34,908 bases of DNA from Methanomassiliicoccales archaeon UBA147 (GTDB lineage Archaea; Thermoplasmatota; Thermoplasmata; SG8-5). Position 1 is the first letter of the stretch; each line of letters starts with the position of its first letter. Position numbers and translations under genes: made by a program. The notes beneath the pieces are model-generated. The model saw only the letters and a list, made by a program, of their open reading frames with translations, ran no database searches and was not told the origin of the DNA. This document shows, piece by piece, positions 23,001 to 31,261 of the stretch. The DNA lies in the NCBI GenBank assembly GCA_002496385.1, contig DAJR01000047.1:1-34908 (forward strand), read 5' to 3'.

Positions 23001-23147
23001 AAACTCCTTGAACTCCTCGACCAGCGCGGTCTTGCCGATGCCTGGCTCGCCTGAGATGAGAACGGTGGAGCCCTTGCCGGAGACGGCGTCGGCCAGGGAT
23101 TGCTTCAGTTGCTCCAGTTCCGCGTCGCGGCCGACGATGGCGGTCAT
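19998..23147 (-). CDS. STAND-type ATPase with TPR repeats (third of three paralogues)
   Basis: The 1049-residue protein begins with a P-loop ATPase: Walker A GEPGIGKT (33-40) and Walker B LVLEDLHWADE (260-270). Between them lies a conserved segment of about 110 residues (about 95-205; IFAINSAGMLVAQAS, FAGMLSAVQNFVGDSL, GDMKILIEHGKHLFLTGVFS) that is not part of a normal AAA/STAND core and resembles a roadblock-like ligand or GTPase-regulating fold. From about 560 on it is TPR repeats of 36-40 residues. Such proteins work as signal-gated switches or scaffolds. Its start overlaps the preceding gene's stop (ATGA). No output domain is visible. Confidence 0.75.
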   Translation of the reverse strand: MTAIVGRDAELEQLKQSLADAVSGKGSTVLISGEPGIGKTALVEEFKEFAATQNVKILSGAASADSAQPFLVFSKALAGEMDAPLFEEQEYTRFVKIFAINSAGMLVAQASSCEEDMDADIFAGMLSAVQNFVGDSLDTAGEQKSGLGRLEYGDMKILIEHGKHLFLTGVFSGGEHPDMKGTLKRTLQRIEEEHGASLEKWSGKVSEVEPVHREIMKLSEAKFLVRRGLEGVKLENERIRIADRVLDSLAGLCSQKPLALVLEDLHWADESSMAVLNHIARNTPNMLILILCTSRDSEGCSTGLESLREEAVPTEIRLEGITATGIAGIIDSHFPDNDFSSALADRLSMDCAGNPLFISELLRQMASESAVLYTDGRHMLAQEDYAIPASVGEIVERRLEGIDPESVALAEYASCIGREFPRAVLASMPTTKDTAAALGRLEKAGILVASNGNAGFSHALFRDAIYSSVSSIWKEKYHRSLGEYFESTVSETDSDAVYDMARHFSIAKDRARSLEYSIRAAERAEGAFAVDRALEFYGYAAEALVGAADFAAVGKRLAVLEKLGDLYAFSGSSQKASVHYSEAMGSVQAPEDRARLLRKTAGSHSSMAEYDKADEAIRNAFDAISGKETPEYGRLCLAKSEVHAAQGDFELATALCEEAISSFYSRPGTERDLAMALRYNGIISYKTGKLDRAIELYEKSLGLLDPQKDEDEHVQLLHNIGVVWIDKGEYAKAMEYFSRGEKTLERRDDRISLAKLRNSMGIVCWLTGKPEQARTYYLDCLATMRRAGKKAATAMLLNNVGVTYFAMGDIMRAEEYYMQSLAIRREIGDKSGIVQSLSNLGTLRSDLGDMDAAMGDIGECIALSREIGDNAMLATALLNKADTLTFLGRTDGVKELLDESLAMFIECGDAVTVVDVYYSMTNSHVLAGLQQEALETASKALECATALEIASQRELALAHLALGKAKRLAGEADAAMREFTRAADICSDISDRALLAKAKFEMGGICADRGIPEDAASSFSAALELFEAMSMKLWADKCRKALAGLTPQQ

Positions 23148-26100
23148 TTATTCAGCTCCTCCAGGGCCTTGCGGCACTTGTCGGCCCAGAGCTTCGCGCC
23201 GACCCGTTCAAACTCACCCAGGGCTTTCGTTATATATTCCTCCGCGCTGGCATTTTCCCCTCTGAGTTTGAACATGAGCCCTTCTTCGTAGATTCCCCTT
23301 GCGAGCAGCCTGATGTTACCTCCTTTCTCAAAATCAGTTTTCGATGCCTCGAACATTTCGGCAGCTTGAACAAAATCCTTCCTCTCCCTATATAAAATTC
23401 CCAATGATAGGTGGCTCAATCCGGTCTCCAGGCCCAGGTTCATTTCTGTGGCCAGTGCGAGGGCGGTTTCTGCATGCTTCAGCGCAATGTCGTGATTTCC
23501 CAGTGCCATGTGTGCCTCAAAAAGTGCGCAATGGCTTAATGAGAGGTCGTTCCTGTCGCCAATCTCCTCTCTCAAATTAAGGCTTCTTGTGAGCATTGCC
23601 AGAGCGGTGTGGGGTTCGCCCTTCTCAATCAACAGGTCAGCCATGTTGTCAAGTGAATGGGATAGAAGATACTTCTCGCCGATTTCCTCGCATATGTCTA
23701 TTGATTCTTTGATGTATTCGAAAGCCTTGTCCAGATCCCCTCGCAAGAAATGTGTGTATCCTATATTATTGAGATTTCCAGCGATGGTCTTTCTCACCCC
23801 CATCTCTTTGCTGATGGCTAGGCTTCTCTCGAGCATAGTTAAGGCCTCCTCAGAATTTTCCATCCCGCTCAGAAGTCCGCCCAGGTTCGCAAGGGTCGCA
23901 GCGAGACCCTCCTTGTCGCCGATGCGCTCTCGTGATTCTAGGCTTCTCCTGAAGCACTCCAGCGCAAGTTTATGCTGTCCCTGGTCCTTATGAAGCAACC
24001 CCATATTGCTCAGAACCATGCCCATCGAGTATTTGTCGTTGGTCTTTTCCATTATGCTCAGGGCTTTCTCATAGCACGGCAATGCTTTCTCGTACACCCC
24101 TTTGTCATAGTTGACGAGGCCGAGCGCATTCAGCGCGAGAGCAATTCCCTGCTGGTCATTTATGCTCTCCATTATCTCAAGGCTTCTCTGAGCATATTTC
24201 AAAGCCGAGTCATATTTCCCCTGCCTCCAGAGAACGTTCGTGAATGCCCTTAGGGTGTTGCCCACATTTTTGTTGTTGCCGTTTTCTCCTCCGAATTCGG
24301 CAAGGGCCCTCCCGAGCAGGAGTAAACTTTGATCGTACTCCCCTCTCATTATATGGATGTAGCTCTCACTGAAGAATATCTTTCCAAGTTCAACATTATT
24401 GTTTTCTTTCATGTGCTCCCTGGCCTGGGCAAGCAGTTCGAGACTTGAGTCATAATTGCCTGTCTTGAAACGAACGTCCGCCATCTTCCTCAACAATCTG
24501 GCCATTGGGATATTGTCACGGACGGCTGCCATGGACCTATCGTAATGCTCCATGGCGCCGGGAAAGTCATTTAGAAAGGCTGAGACATCCCCGAGTTTCT
24601 CCAAAATATCTGGCACCTCACGCCCTCCCCTCGCTGACGTACGCAACCGCTGCCGTGCAGCGAGTGCGTTTTCATAGAATGCCAGCGCCTGCTCCGGGGC
24701 GTAACTGGACTCCGCCTTCTCCCCAGCCCTCATGCAATAATTCAATGCTTTATCATGCATCTTGGACCTTGAGAAATGTCGTGCCAGTTCATACATCGCC
24801 TCATCGATGTTATCGTGATGTGCCGTCTCCAGATATTCTCCGATACTTGCATGGTAGACAGCCTTCCATCTATCCGAGATGGACGAATAAATTGCTTCTT
24901 GGTACATGGCATGGCAGAATGACGCACTCCCATTCTTTCTGTCGGCAATCCCTGCATCCAGCAGTTTCTCAAGGGCTGCCCCGGGGTTCTCCAGGGAACC
25001 TATGGACAAGGCGGCATCAACAGAAAATTCTCTGCCGATGCAAGACGCATATTCTGCGATTGCCAGGGTATTTGGGTTAAGCATAGCCAACCTATTCTGT
25101 ATCAACTCATCAAGCGAGCCAGGGATGAAATAATTCCCACCGTCAAGCACGAGCCTCCCCATGTTGTTGGTGAAGATGTCTTGGGTGGCCATGTGCTTAA
25201 GCAGTTCTGTAACGAATAGGGGGTTTCCTCCGCACCGCTCAGTTAAGGCCCGGATGAATTCCTGCGGGAACTTGTCATCTGGGTAGGTATGCTTGATCAT
25301 TCCGGCCACGCCATCCATATCAAGCGTTCTCATTTCCATGATGTCAACGGCGCCCTCTCTTTCCATGCTTTCGAGGGTCGCATCAAAGGTTGAAGAACTT
25401 TTTGGTCTGGCTGTTCCAAGCAACAGCACATTTCTCCCACGGACGTTTCTTGCAAGGTAATTGAGGACGAATTGTGATGATTCATCTGCCCAGTGAAGGT
25501 CCTCCATGAACAGCAGCAGGGTTTTCTTTCCCGAATGATTTGAAATGCATTCAAGCACTCTGTCTGCAATCCTCACCCGCTCGTTCTCCAGCTTTACACC
25601 GTCCAAGTTCTTTCTCACCAGAAATTTCATCTCGGTGAGTTTCACAATCTCCTGATGGATAGGTTCCACCTCTGAGACCTTCCCCAACCAACTTTCCAAC
25701 ACTGCGCCGTACCTCTCTTCTATTCTCTGGAGCACCCGCTTCAGAGAAATTTTCATGTCGGGATGCTCATTGCCCGAGAAAACCCCGGTCAGGAACAGAT
25801 GCTCGCCATGCTCGATGAGTATCTTCATGTCGCCATATTCGAGGCAACCCAGCCCCACGCTCTCTCCCTGGCCCAACGAGTCCCCCACAAATTTCTGTAT
25901 AGCGGATAGCATCCCGGCGAATATATCCGCATCCATGTCCGCCTCGCCCGAGGAGGCCTCGGCCACCAGCATACCCGCGTGGTTGATGGCAAATATCTTG
26001 ACGAACCTGGTATATTCCTGCTCCTCGAACAGGGGCACGTCCATCTCCCCGGCCAGGACCTTCGAGAAGACCAGGAAGGGCTGGGCAGAATCGGCGGACG

Positions 26101-26284
26101 CTGCGCCCGATAATATCTTGACGTTCTGGGTGGCCACGTATTCTTTGAACGTCTCGACAAGGGCGGTCTTGCCGATGCCGGGCTCGCCGGAAATCAGGAC
26201 GGTGGAACCCTTGCCGGCGACGGCGGCGGCCAGGTGCTGCTTCAGCGTCTCCAGTTCCCGGTCGCGGCCGATGAGCGCAGTCAT
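23144..26284 (-). CDS. STAND-type ATPase with TPR repeats (second of three paralogues)
   Basis: The 1046-residue protein has the same order as its neighbours: P-loop ATPase (Walker A GEPGIGKT near residue 35, Walker B LLLFMEDLHWADES), the inserted segment (FAINHAGMLVAEASSGEADM and onward), a helical STAND-like region, then TPR repeats with 40-residue units (ALNALGLVNYDKGVYEKALP, LSNMGLLHKDQGQHKLALEC). The frame extends 14 residues upstream to 26326, but the ATG at 26284 overlaps the previous stop as ATGA and gives MTALIGRDRELETL, like the paralogues. The ATPase part is nearly identical among the three genes while the TPR part diverges. Confidence 0.75.
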   Translation of the reverse strand: MTALIGRDRELETLKQHLAAAVAGKGSTVLISGEPGIGKTALVETFKEYVATQNVKILSGAASADSAQPFLVFSKVLAGEMDVPLFEEQEYTRFVKIFAINHAGMLVAEASSGEADMDADIFAGMLSAIQKFVGDSLGQGESVGLGCLEYGDMKILIEHGEHLFLTGVFSGNEHPDMKISLKRVLQRIEERYGAVLESWLGKVSEVEPIHQEIVKLTEMKFLVRKNLDGVKLENERVRIADRVLECISNHSGKKTLLLFMEDLHWADESSQFVLNYLARNVRGRNVLLLGTARPKSSSTFDATLESMEREGAVDIMEMRTLDMDGVAGMIKHTYPDDKFPQEFIRALTERCGGNPLFVTELLKHMATQDIFTNNMGRLVLDGGNYFIPGSLDELIQNRLAMLNPNTLAIAEYASCIGREFSVDAALSIGSLENPGAALEKLLDAGIADRKNGSASFCHAMYQEAIYSSISDRWKAVYHASIGEYLETAHHDNIDEAMYELARHFSRSKMHDKALNYCMRAGEKAESSYAPEQALAFYENALAARQRLRTSARGGREVPDILEKLGDVSAFLNDFPGAMEHYDRSMAAVRDNIPMARLLRKMADVRFKTGNYDSSLELLAQAREHMKENNNVELGKIFFSESYIHIMRGEYDQSLLLLGRALAEFGGENGNNKNVGNTLRAFTNVLWRQGKYDSALKYAQRSLEIMESINDQQGIALALNALGLVNYDKGVYEKALPCYEKALSIMEKTNDKYSMGMVLSNMGLLHKDQGQHKLALECFRRSLESRERIGDKEGLAATLANLGGLLSGMENSEEALTMLERSLAISKEMGVRKTIAGNLNNIGYTHFLRGDLDKAFEYIKESIDICEEIGEKYLLSHSLDNMADLLIEKGEPHTALAMLTRSLNLREEIGDRNDLSLSHCALFEAHMALGNHDIALKHAETALALATEMNLGLETGLSHLSLGILYRERKDFVQAAEMFEASKTDFEKGGNIRLLARGIYEEGLMFKLRGENASAEEYITKALGEFERVGAKLWADKCRKALEELNK

Positions 26285-29200
26285 TGTTCCAGCTCCTCCA
26301 GGGCCTTGCGGCACTTGTCGGCCCACAGCCTCATATTCCTTTTCTCGAACTCTGCAAGGGACCGTTCCAGATACTCACGGGCGTTGGCAGTGTCGCATCT
26401 GCCTTTGAATAACACGGCATATTCATAGAAAAGTCTAATCAATTTGTTATTGTCGCCTATCTCCCGCAAAAGTGTTTCAGCGCTCCGGAATTCCGTCCTC
26501 GCTTTTTCCCATTCCCCATTCTTCCGATGGCATATCCCCAATACACGGCGGCTCATTGCCTCCTCGGCTTTGGCTCTGAGTTCTATCGCAATACCCAGAG
26601 CCGTTTCTGCATAATTGTGCGCATTTTCTATTCCGCCCTTCGCAAGTTCGACCTCGGCCATACCGCAGTAATCTCTGATTGACAGGCGCTTCACCCCAAT
26701 TTCGAGGCATATGGCGAGACTGTTCTGATAATGCTCCAGCGCAAGGTCCAGCTCACCGCGATCATAATGCATGGCACCGATGTCGCTCAGGGACATGGCA
26801 ATTCCCTCCTTGTCATCATTGTCCCTACGGATTTCCAGGCTGCGCCCGTGGAATTCCAGCGCAAGGTCCAGCTCACCGCGGTCATAATGCACGATGCCGA
26901 GGTTCATCAGCAGCGTGGCGATGTTTTGGTTGTTCCCAATTTTTTCCATTGACGCCAGGCTTCGCTGGTAGAACGTGAGCGCAAGGTCCAGCTCGCCGCG
27001 GTCATAATGCAGTGCCCCGATATTGTTCAAAGTGATTCCGATGCTTCTTTTATCCCCGATTTTCTCCGATATTTCTAAATTGAGATTGTAACATTCCAAG
27101 GCTTTGTCGGTCTCGCCCTTGGCCCAGTGCACGAGGCCGATGTTGTTCAATGACATGGCGACCCCCTGCTTGTCCCCTATCTTCTCTTTCATTTGCAGGC
27201 TTCGCTCGTGATATTCCAGCGCAAGGTCCAAATCGTCCCGATCATAGTGCACGATACCGATGTTGTTAAGGGATGCGGCCACACCGATTTTATGGCCGGC
27301 ACGTTCCGCCAAATCCAGACTTTTCATTTGATATTCGAGTGCCTCATCGTATTCTCCCTTGCTCAGATGGATACGGCCTATCATGCGGAGCACGTTCGCA
27401 CAGTCCCCACCGATTTTGTCTGCCTTCCCTAGCAGGCCGAGGGCCTCCTCGAAAAGGCTCATTGATCTGTTGTAATTCCCCTTTCGCCAGTATGCAGTTC
27501 CCTCGCCGACAAGAATCCTTCCTAGTTCCAATGGGCTCGCGTCTGCAAGTGTCGCTTTGGCCTTTGACAAGTATTCCAGTGAACTGTCGAAGTTCCCCAT
27601 GCTCAGGTGGACATCACCGCATTTCCTCATCATTCTCGCCTGTGTCACATTGTCATTCGCCCTTTCATGCGCGCTCAGGTAACTGCCGATTGCCTCTTCA
27701 TAATTCCCCATGATGGTCTGGAGGTCTCCGGCCCTCTCTAATATTTCCATTACACGCTCACGAACAGAATTCCCGGTTTTTGACAGCGCGGACAATGCAA
27801 CGTTATAGAACGCAAGTGCCTGCTCGACCGCGAAGGCACTCTCGGCCTTCTCTCCGGCCTTGATGCAGTAGTCGGAGCATTTTGTATGTTCATGGGATAT
27901 GGAGAAGTGCCTGGCAAGGTCGTATATGACCTCGTCCAACCTGCCGCTATAAACCCTTTCAAGATGCTCTCCGAGGTTTCTATGGTGCACGGCCTTCCAC
28001 CTTTCTCCTATGCCTTCGTATATCACACTCTGAAATACTGCATGGCTGAATTCCAAGACCCCGTTTCTTTCATGAAGTATGCCCAAAACCAACAGCGTTC
28101 TGAGCGCCTTCTCGGGACTGTTCAATAGCCTATTGGATGCCGGGAGCGATTGGTCGAACCTCTGTCCGATGCAGGATGCGTACTCGGCCATGGCGATGGA
28201 ATCGGGGTCCAGCGCATCTATTCTGCGGCGCACAACCTCCTCCACGGTGGCAGGAACACGGGAAAATTCCGACACCAATGAATATTTCCCATTAGTTTTG
28301 GCAATGTTACCTTCGCGGTGCATCTCTTTGAGCATCTCTATCGCAAAGAGCGGATTTCCGTCCGACTGTTCGTACAATCTTTCTGCCATTGCGGGCGGGA
28401 AATCATTCGGGAAGAATCTCCCATGGATGAGCGAACTCATGCTTTCCATATCCAATTTTTCCATAGCCAATTCATGCAGGACCCCGTCGTTCATCATATT
28501 TTCTATGACTCTCTGCAAAGATTCGGACTCGCAGGGCCTTGATGTCCCCATTAACAGTATCCGGTCCTTCCCGATATTCCTTGCCAGGTAACTCAGAACG
28601 AATAGGGAAGACTCATCCACCCAGTGAATGTCCTCAAGCAATACGACCAACGTTCTTTCGGCGGAGAAGGCCCTCAGCGACCCGAAAATTTCATCGGCTA
28701 TCCTGATGCGCTCGTTCTCCAGCTTCACGCCCTCCAGGTCCCTCCTCACAAGGAACTTCGCCTCGGTGAGTTTTTTGATCTTATCATGGACCGGCTCCAC
28801 CTCCGATACCTTTCCCGACCACTTTTCCAGGGCGGCCCCATGTTCCTCCTCTATTCGCTGGAGCGCCCTTTTCAGCGCCCCTTTCATATCTGGATGCTCC
28901 CCTCCCGAGAACACCCCGGTCAGGAACAAATGCTTCCCATGCTCGATGAGTATCTTCATGTCCCCGTACTCCAGCCGCCCCAGCCCGCTCTTCTGTTCCC
29001 CGGCGGTGTCTAGCGAATCGCACACGAAATTTTGCACCGCGGAAAGCATGCCAGCAAATATGTCAGCATCCATCTCTTCCTCACCCGAGGAGGCCTGGGC
29101 CACCAGCATGCCAGCGGGATTTATAGCAAAGATTTTGACGAATCGGGTATATTCTTGTTCCTCGAACAGCGGCGCGTCCATCTCCCCGGCCAGGGCCTTG

Positions 29201-29442
29201 GAGAATACCAGGAATGGCTGGGCAGAATCGGCGGACGCTGCGCCCGATAATATCTTGACGTTTTGGGTGGCTGCATATTCCTTGAACGCATCCACCAGCG
29301 CGGTCTTGCCGATGCCCGGTTCCCCCGAGATAAGGACGGTTGAGCCCTTGCCATTCTTCGCGTTCTCAAGGGACTCTCTCAGGGACTGCAATTCCTTTTC
29401 CCTGCCGATGAGCACATGCTCTCCAGCTTTCCGCTCCACCAT
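26281..29442 (-). CDS. STAND-type ATPase with TPR repeats (first of three paralogues)
   Basis: The 1053-residue protein is the first gene of the tandem set in transcription order. Walker A GEPGIGKT is at 40-47; Walker B is VVLLEDIHWVDES. The inserted segment (FAINPAGMLVAQASSGEEEM, LSAVQNFVCDSL) is present. The TPR part contains consecutive units with HYDRGELDLAL that are nearly identical at DNA level. The ATG at 29442 lies 40 bases after the M3 peptidase stop, and a TATA-like CTTTTATTA in that gap (about 29467-29475 on the minus strand) suggests an own promoter. The role is probably signalling or scaffolding; the partner is unknown. Confidence 0.75.
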   Translation of the reverse strand: MVERKAGEHVLIGREKELQSLRESLENAKNGKGSTVLISGEPGIGKTALVDAFKEYAATQNVKILSGAASADSAQPFLVFSKALAGEMDAPLFEEQEYTRFVKIFAINPAGMLVAQASSGEEEMDADIFAGMLSAVQNFVCDSLDTAGEQKSGLGRLEYGDMKILIEHGKHLFLTGVFSGGEHPDMKGALKRALQRIEEEHGAALEKWSGKVSEVEPVHDKIKKLTEAKFLVRRDLEGVKLENERIRIADEIFGSLRAFSAERTLVVLLEDIHWVDESSLFVLSYLARNIGKDRILLMGTSRPCESESLQRVIENMMNDGVLHELAMEKLDMESMSSLIHGRFFPNDFPPAMAERLYEQSDGNPLFAIEMLKEMHREGNIAKTNGKYSLVSEFSRVPATVEEVVRRRIDALDPDSIAMAEYASCIGQRFDQSLPASNRLLNSPEKALRTLLVLGILHERNGVLEFSHAVFQSVIYEGIGERWKAVHHRNLGEHLERVYSGRLDEVIYDLARHFSISHEHTKCSDYCIKAGEKAESAFAVEQALAFYNVALSALSKTGNSVRERVMEILERAGDLQTIMGNYEEAIGSYLSAHERANDNVTQARMMRKCGDVHLSMGNFDSSLEYLSKAKATLADASPLELGRILVGEGTAYWRKGNYNRSMSLFEEALGLLGKADKIGGDCANVLRMIGRIHLSKGEYDEALEYQMKSLDLAERAGHKIGVAASLNNIGIVHYDRDDLDLALEYHERSLQMKEKIGDKQGVAMSLNNIGLVHWAKGETDKALECYNLNLEISEKIGDKRSIGITLNNIGALHYDRGELDLALTFYQRSLASMEKIGNNQNIATLLMNLGIVHYDRGELDLALEFHGRSLEIRRDNDDKEGIAMSLSDIGAMHYDRGELDLALEHYQNSLAICLEIGVKRLSIRDYCGMAEVELAKGGIENAHNYAETALGIAIELRAKAEEAMSRRVLGICHRKNGEWEKARTEFRSAETLLREIGDNNKLIRLFYEYAVLFKGRCDTANAREYLERSLAEFEKRNMRLWADKCRKALEELEQ
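26731..27270 (-). repeat. 120-bp tandem repeats encoding 40-residue TPR units
   Basis: The plus-strand block GCGCAAGGTCCAGCTCRCCG recurs at about 26739, 26859 and 26979 with a period of exactly 120 bases; a diverged form is at about 27219, while the unit at about 27099 is strongly changed. Each block encodes RGELDLAL of one TPR. The DNA identity suggests recent duplication or gene conversion of units. Confidence 0.8.
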
Positions 29443-29482
29443 GAGCTATGAATGGTCTTTGGAGTAATAAAAGGTGTCGCCC

Positions 29483-31198
29483 TCAGTGATCAATGAGCTT
29501 GGATATCTCCTTGGTGACCTTCTCCAGAACCTCTGGGTGTTTGAGGACGAACTTCACACCTGCGGCCTCAAAGAGCTCGGGCAGGCCGACCGTCGTTCCG
29601 AGCGTCAGGGCGTGCTTGTAGTGCTTGACCGCATTCCTGTAATCTTCCAGCGAGTTGACAAAGACCTGCATCGCACCTACCTGGGCGATGCCGTATTCCA
29701 CGTAATACAGCGGAACCTCATAGACATGGAGATACTGCCAGCCGATACCCTGGAATTCTTCCAGACCGGAATAATCAATATACGGCATGTATTTGGCAAA
29801 CAGTTTCTTCCAGTAATCGGCCCTGGCCTTGGAATCTGCGCCGCCCTTGTCGATGTACACCCAGTCCTGGAATTCGTCCAGTATTGCCATGAAAGGCAGG
29901 AATTTCAGCAGGTCCTCGAGCTGCTCAATGCCTATCCTCTTTCTGTCTGCCTCATTGTAAACGATATCCCAATAGGGCCTGGCCAGCAATTCCATCGACA
30001 TCGATGCGACCTCGGCGAACTCCAAAGGATAACCTCTCACCAGCAGGGACAGTTGCCTGCAGGATAGGGTGTGTATCGCGTGACCGGATTCGTGCATGAG
30101 CGTGTCGAAATCGTCGCTGGTGCCTACAGCGTTTCCGAAGACCATAGCCATGCGCTCCTCGGGGAAGTCGTTGGAGTACGCGCCCGGCGCTTTTCCGGGG
30201 CGGTTCTCAAGGTCCAGGTAGCCCTTCCGGTCCATTAGCCAGAACGCCTTCTCGAACTCGGGGTCGATGGACTTCAGTACCCTGGCCGCCTTCTCCTTCA
30301 GCTCAGGCAGATCCTTGTACACCTTGGGCGGCTCTGCGCCGTCCGGGTCGACAGCGGTGTCCCAGGGGCGGAGAGTCTTTAGGCCCATCTTCTTCTTTCG
30401 CTTATCCATCATCTTGTTGACGGCCGGCACCACGAACTTGTGTATCGCGTCCCTAAACGCTTTCGTGTCCTTTCGGGTATAGCTGAGGCGACTCAGTTCC
30501 TTGTATCTGTAATCCAAGTAATTATCCATCCCGGCATTCGAAGCCAGGTTGTTGCGGAGCCCGAGCATTTTTTCGAACAGGCCATTCAATTTTTCCATGT
30601 CCGCGTAATGCATCCCGACCCTTGCGCGCCATGCCCTTTCCCTCAGGTCCCTGTCTGGGCTTTTCAGCAGGGGATTGAGCTTCTGCGGAGTGACCGTCTC
30701 TCCGTCGAACTCTGTCTGCCAACCGCCGGATATCTTCTGGTACTGGCTTTTCAGTATCATCTCCTCGGACAGCAAAGGCAGGTTCTCCTTCCTGAACAGT
30801 TCCACGGCCCATTGCACATTCTTCCGGGCAATGGCATAGTTCTCCGGTATCCAGGCCTCGGGCAGAGCCATGAAGCGTTTCTTCATAGACTCGTCCAGCT
30901 CTCCGACCAGGGGGGTGACTACGCCCGCTATATGTTCGTAATCCTTGCCGGCCTGCTCGTCTTTCGTGTCGCGGGTCATGGCGAAATACGCCCGGGTACT
31001 TTTCTCCTGCACTGCGGACATGACCTCGGACCATGCCTCGAGCCACGCTGCCGCGTCCTTCTGGGTCTCGACCGGCATCTTCTCAAGCCGGGCATAGGCC
31101 TTCTTTATCGTCTCCGGGTCGGCCATGTTGTCCGCCGTGTTCAAAAACTTTCGCGAATATACTGTCTCGAGGTCCGTGGAATCACCGGAGATGGGCAA
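29483..31198 (-). CDS. M3-family oligoendopeptidase (PepF-like)
   Basis: The product of about 571 residues is a zinc metallopeptidase that cuts short peptides in the cytoplasm. The HEXXH site is HESGH (His369, Glu370, His373), followed by EFAEVASMSMELL (393-405), where Glu396 is the likely third zinc ligand. The rest is helical, as in the M3 family. The annotated start is TTG at 31198. A TATA-like TTTTTATATTC at about 31207-31217 (minus strand) would start transcription near that codon, so the true start could be further in, for example the ATG at 31126 (residue 25). It follows the caspase-like gene on the same strand. Confidence 0.85.
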   Translation of the reverse strand: MPISGDSTDLETVYSRKFLNTADNMADPETIKKAYARLEKMPVETQKDAAAWLEAWSEVMSAVQEKSTRAYFAMTRDTKDEQAGKDYEHIAGVVTPLVGELDESMKKRFMALPEAWIPENYAIARKNVQWAVELFRKENLPLLSEEMILKSQYQKISGGWQTEFDGETVTPQKLNPLLKSPDRDLRERAWRARVGMHYADMEKLNGLFEKMLGLRNNLASNAGMDNYLDYRYKELSRLSYTRKDTKAFRDAIHKFVVPAVNKMMDKRKKKMGLKTLRPWDTAVDPDGAEPPKVYKDLPELKEKAARVLKSIDPEFEKAFWLMDRKGYLDLENRPGKAPGAYSNDFPEERMAMVFGNAVGTSDDFDTLMHESGHAIHTLSCRQLSLLVRGYPLEFAEVASMSMELLARPYWDIVYNEADRKRIGIEQLEDLLKFLPFMAILDEFQDWVYIDKGGADSKARADYWKKLFAKYMPYIDYSGLEEFQGIGWQYLHVYEVPLYYVEYGIAQVGAMQVFVNSLEDYRNAVKHYKHALTLGTTVGLPELFEAAGVKFVLKHPEVLEKVTKEISKLIDH

Positions 31199-31261
31199 GG
31201 CTGGAGAATATAAAAAATGTTGGGAGGGGCATAGTGCCCCGTCACCCCATTTTAACTGGTA

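Noticed and set aside
20691..23265. Many plus-strand frames opposite the ATPase/TPR genes
   Set aside because: They repeat in the same positions in all three paralogues because they are the complement of the same coding sequence.
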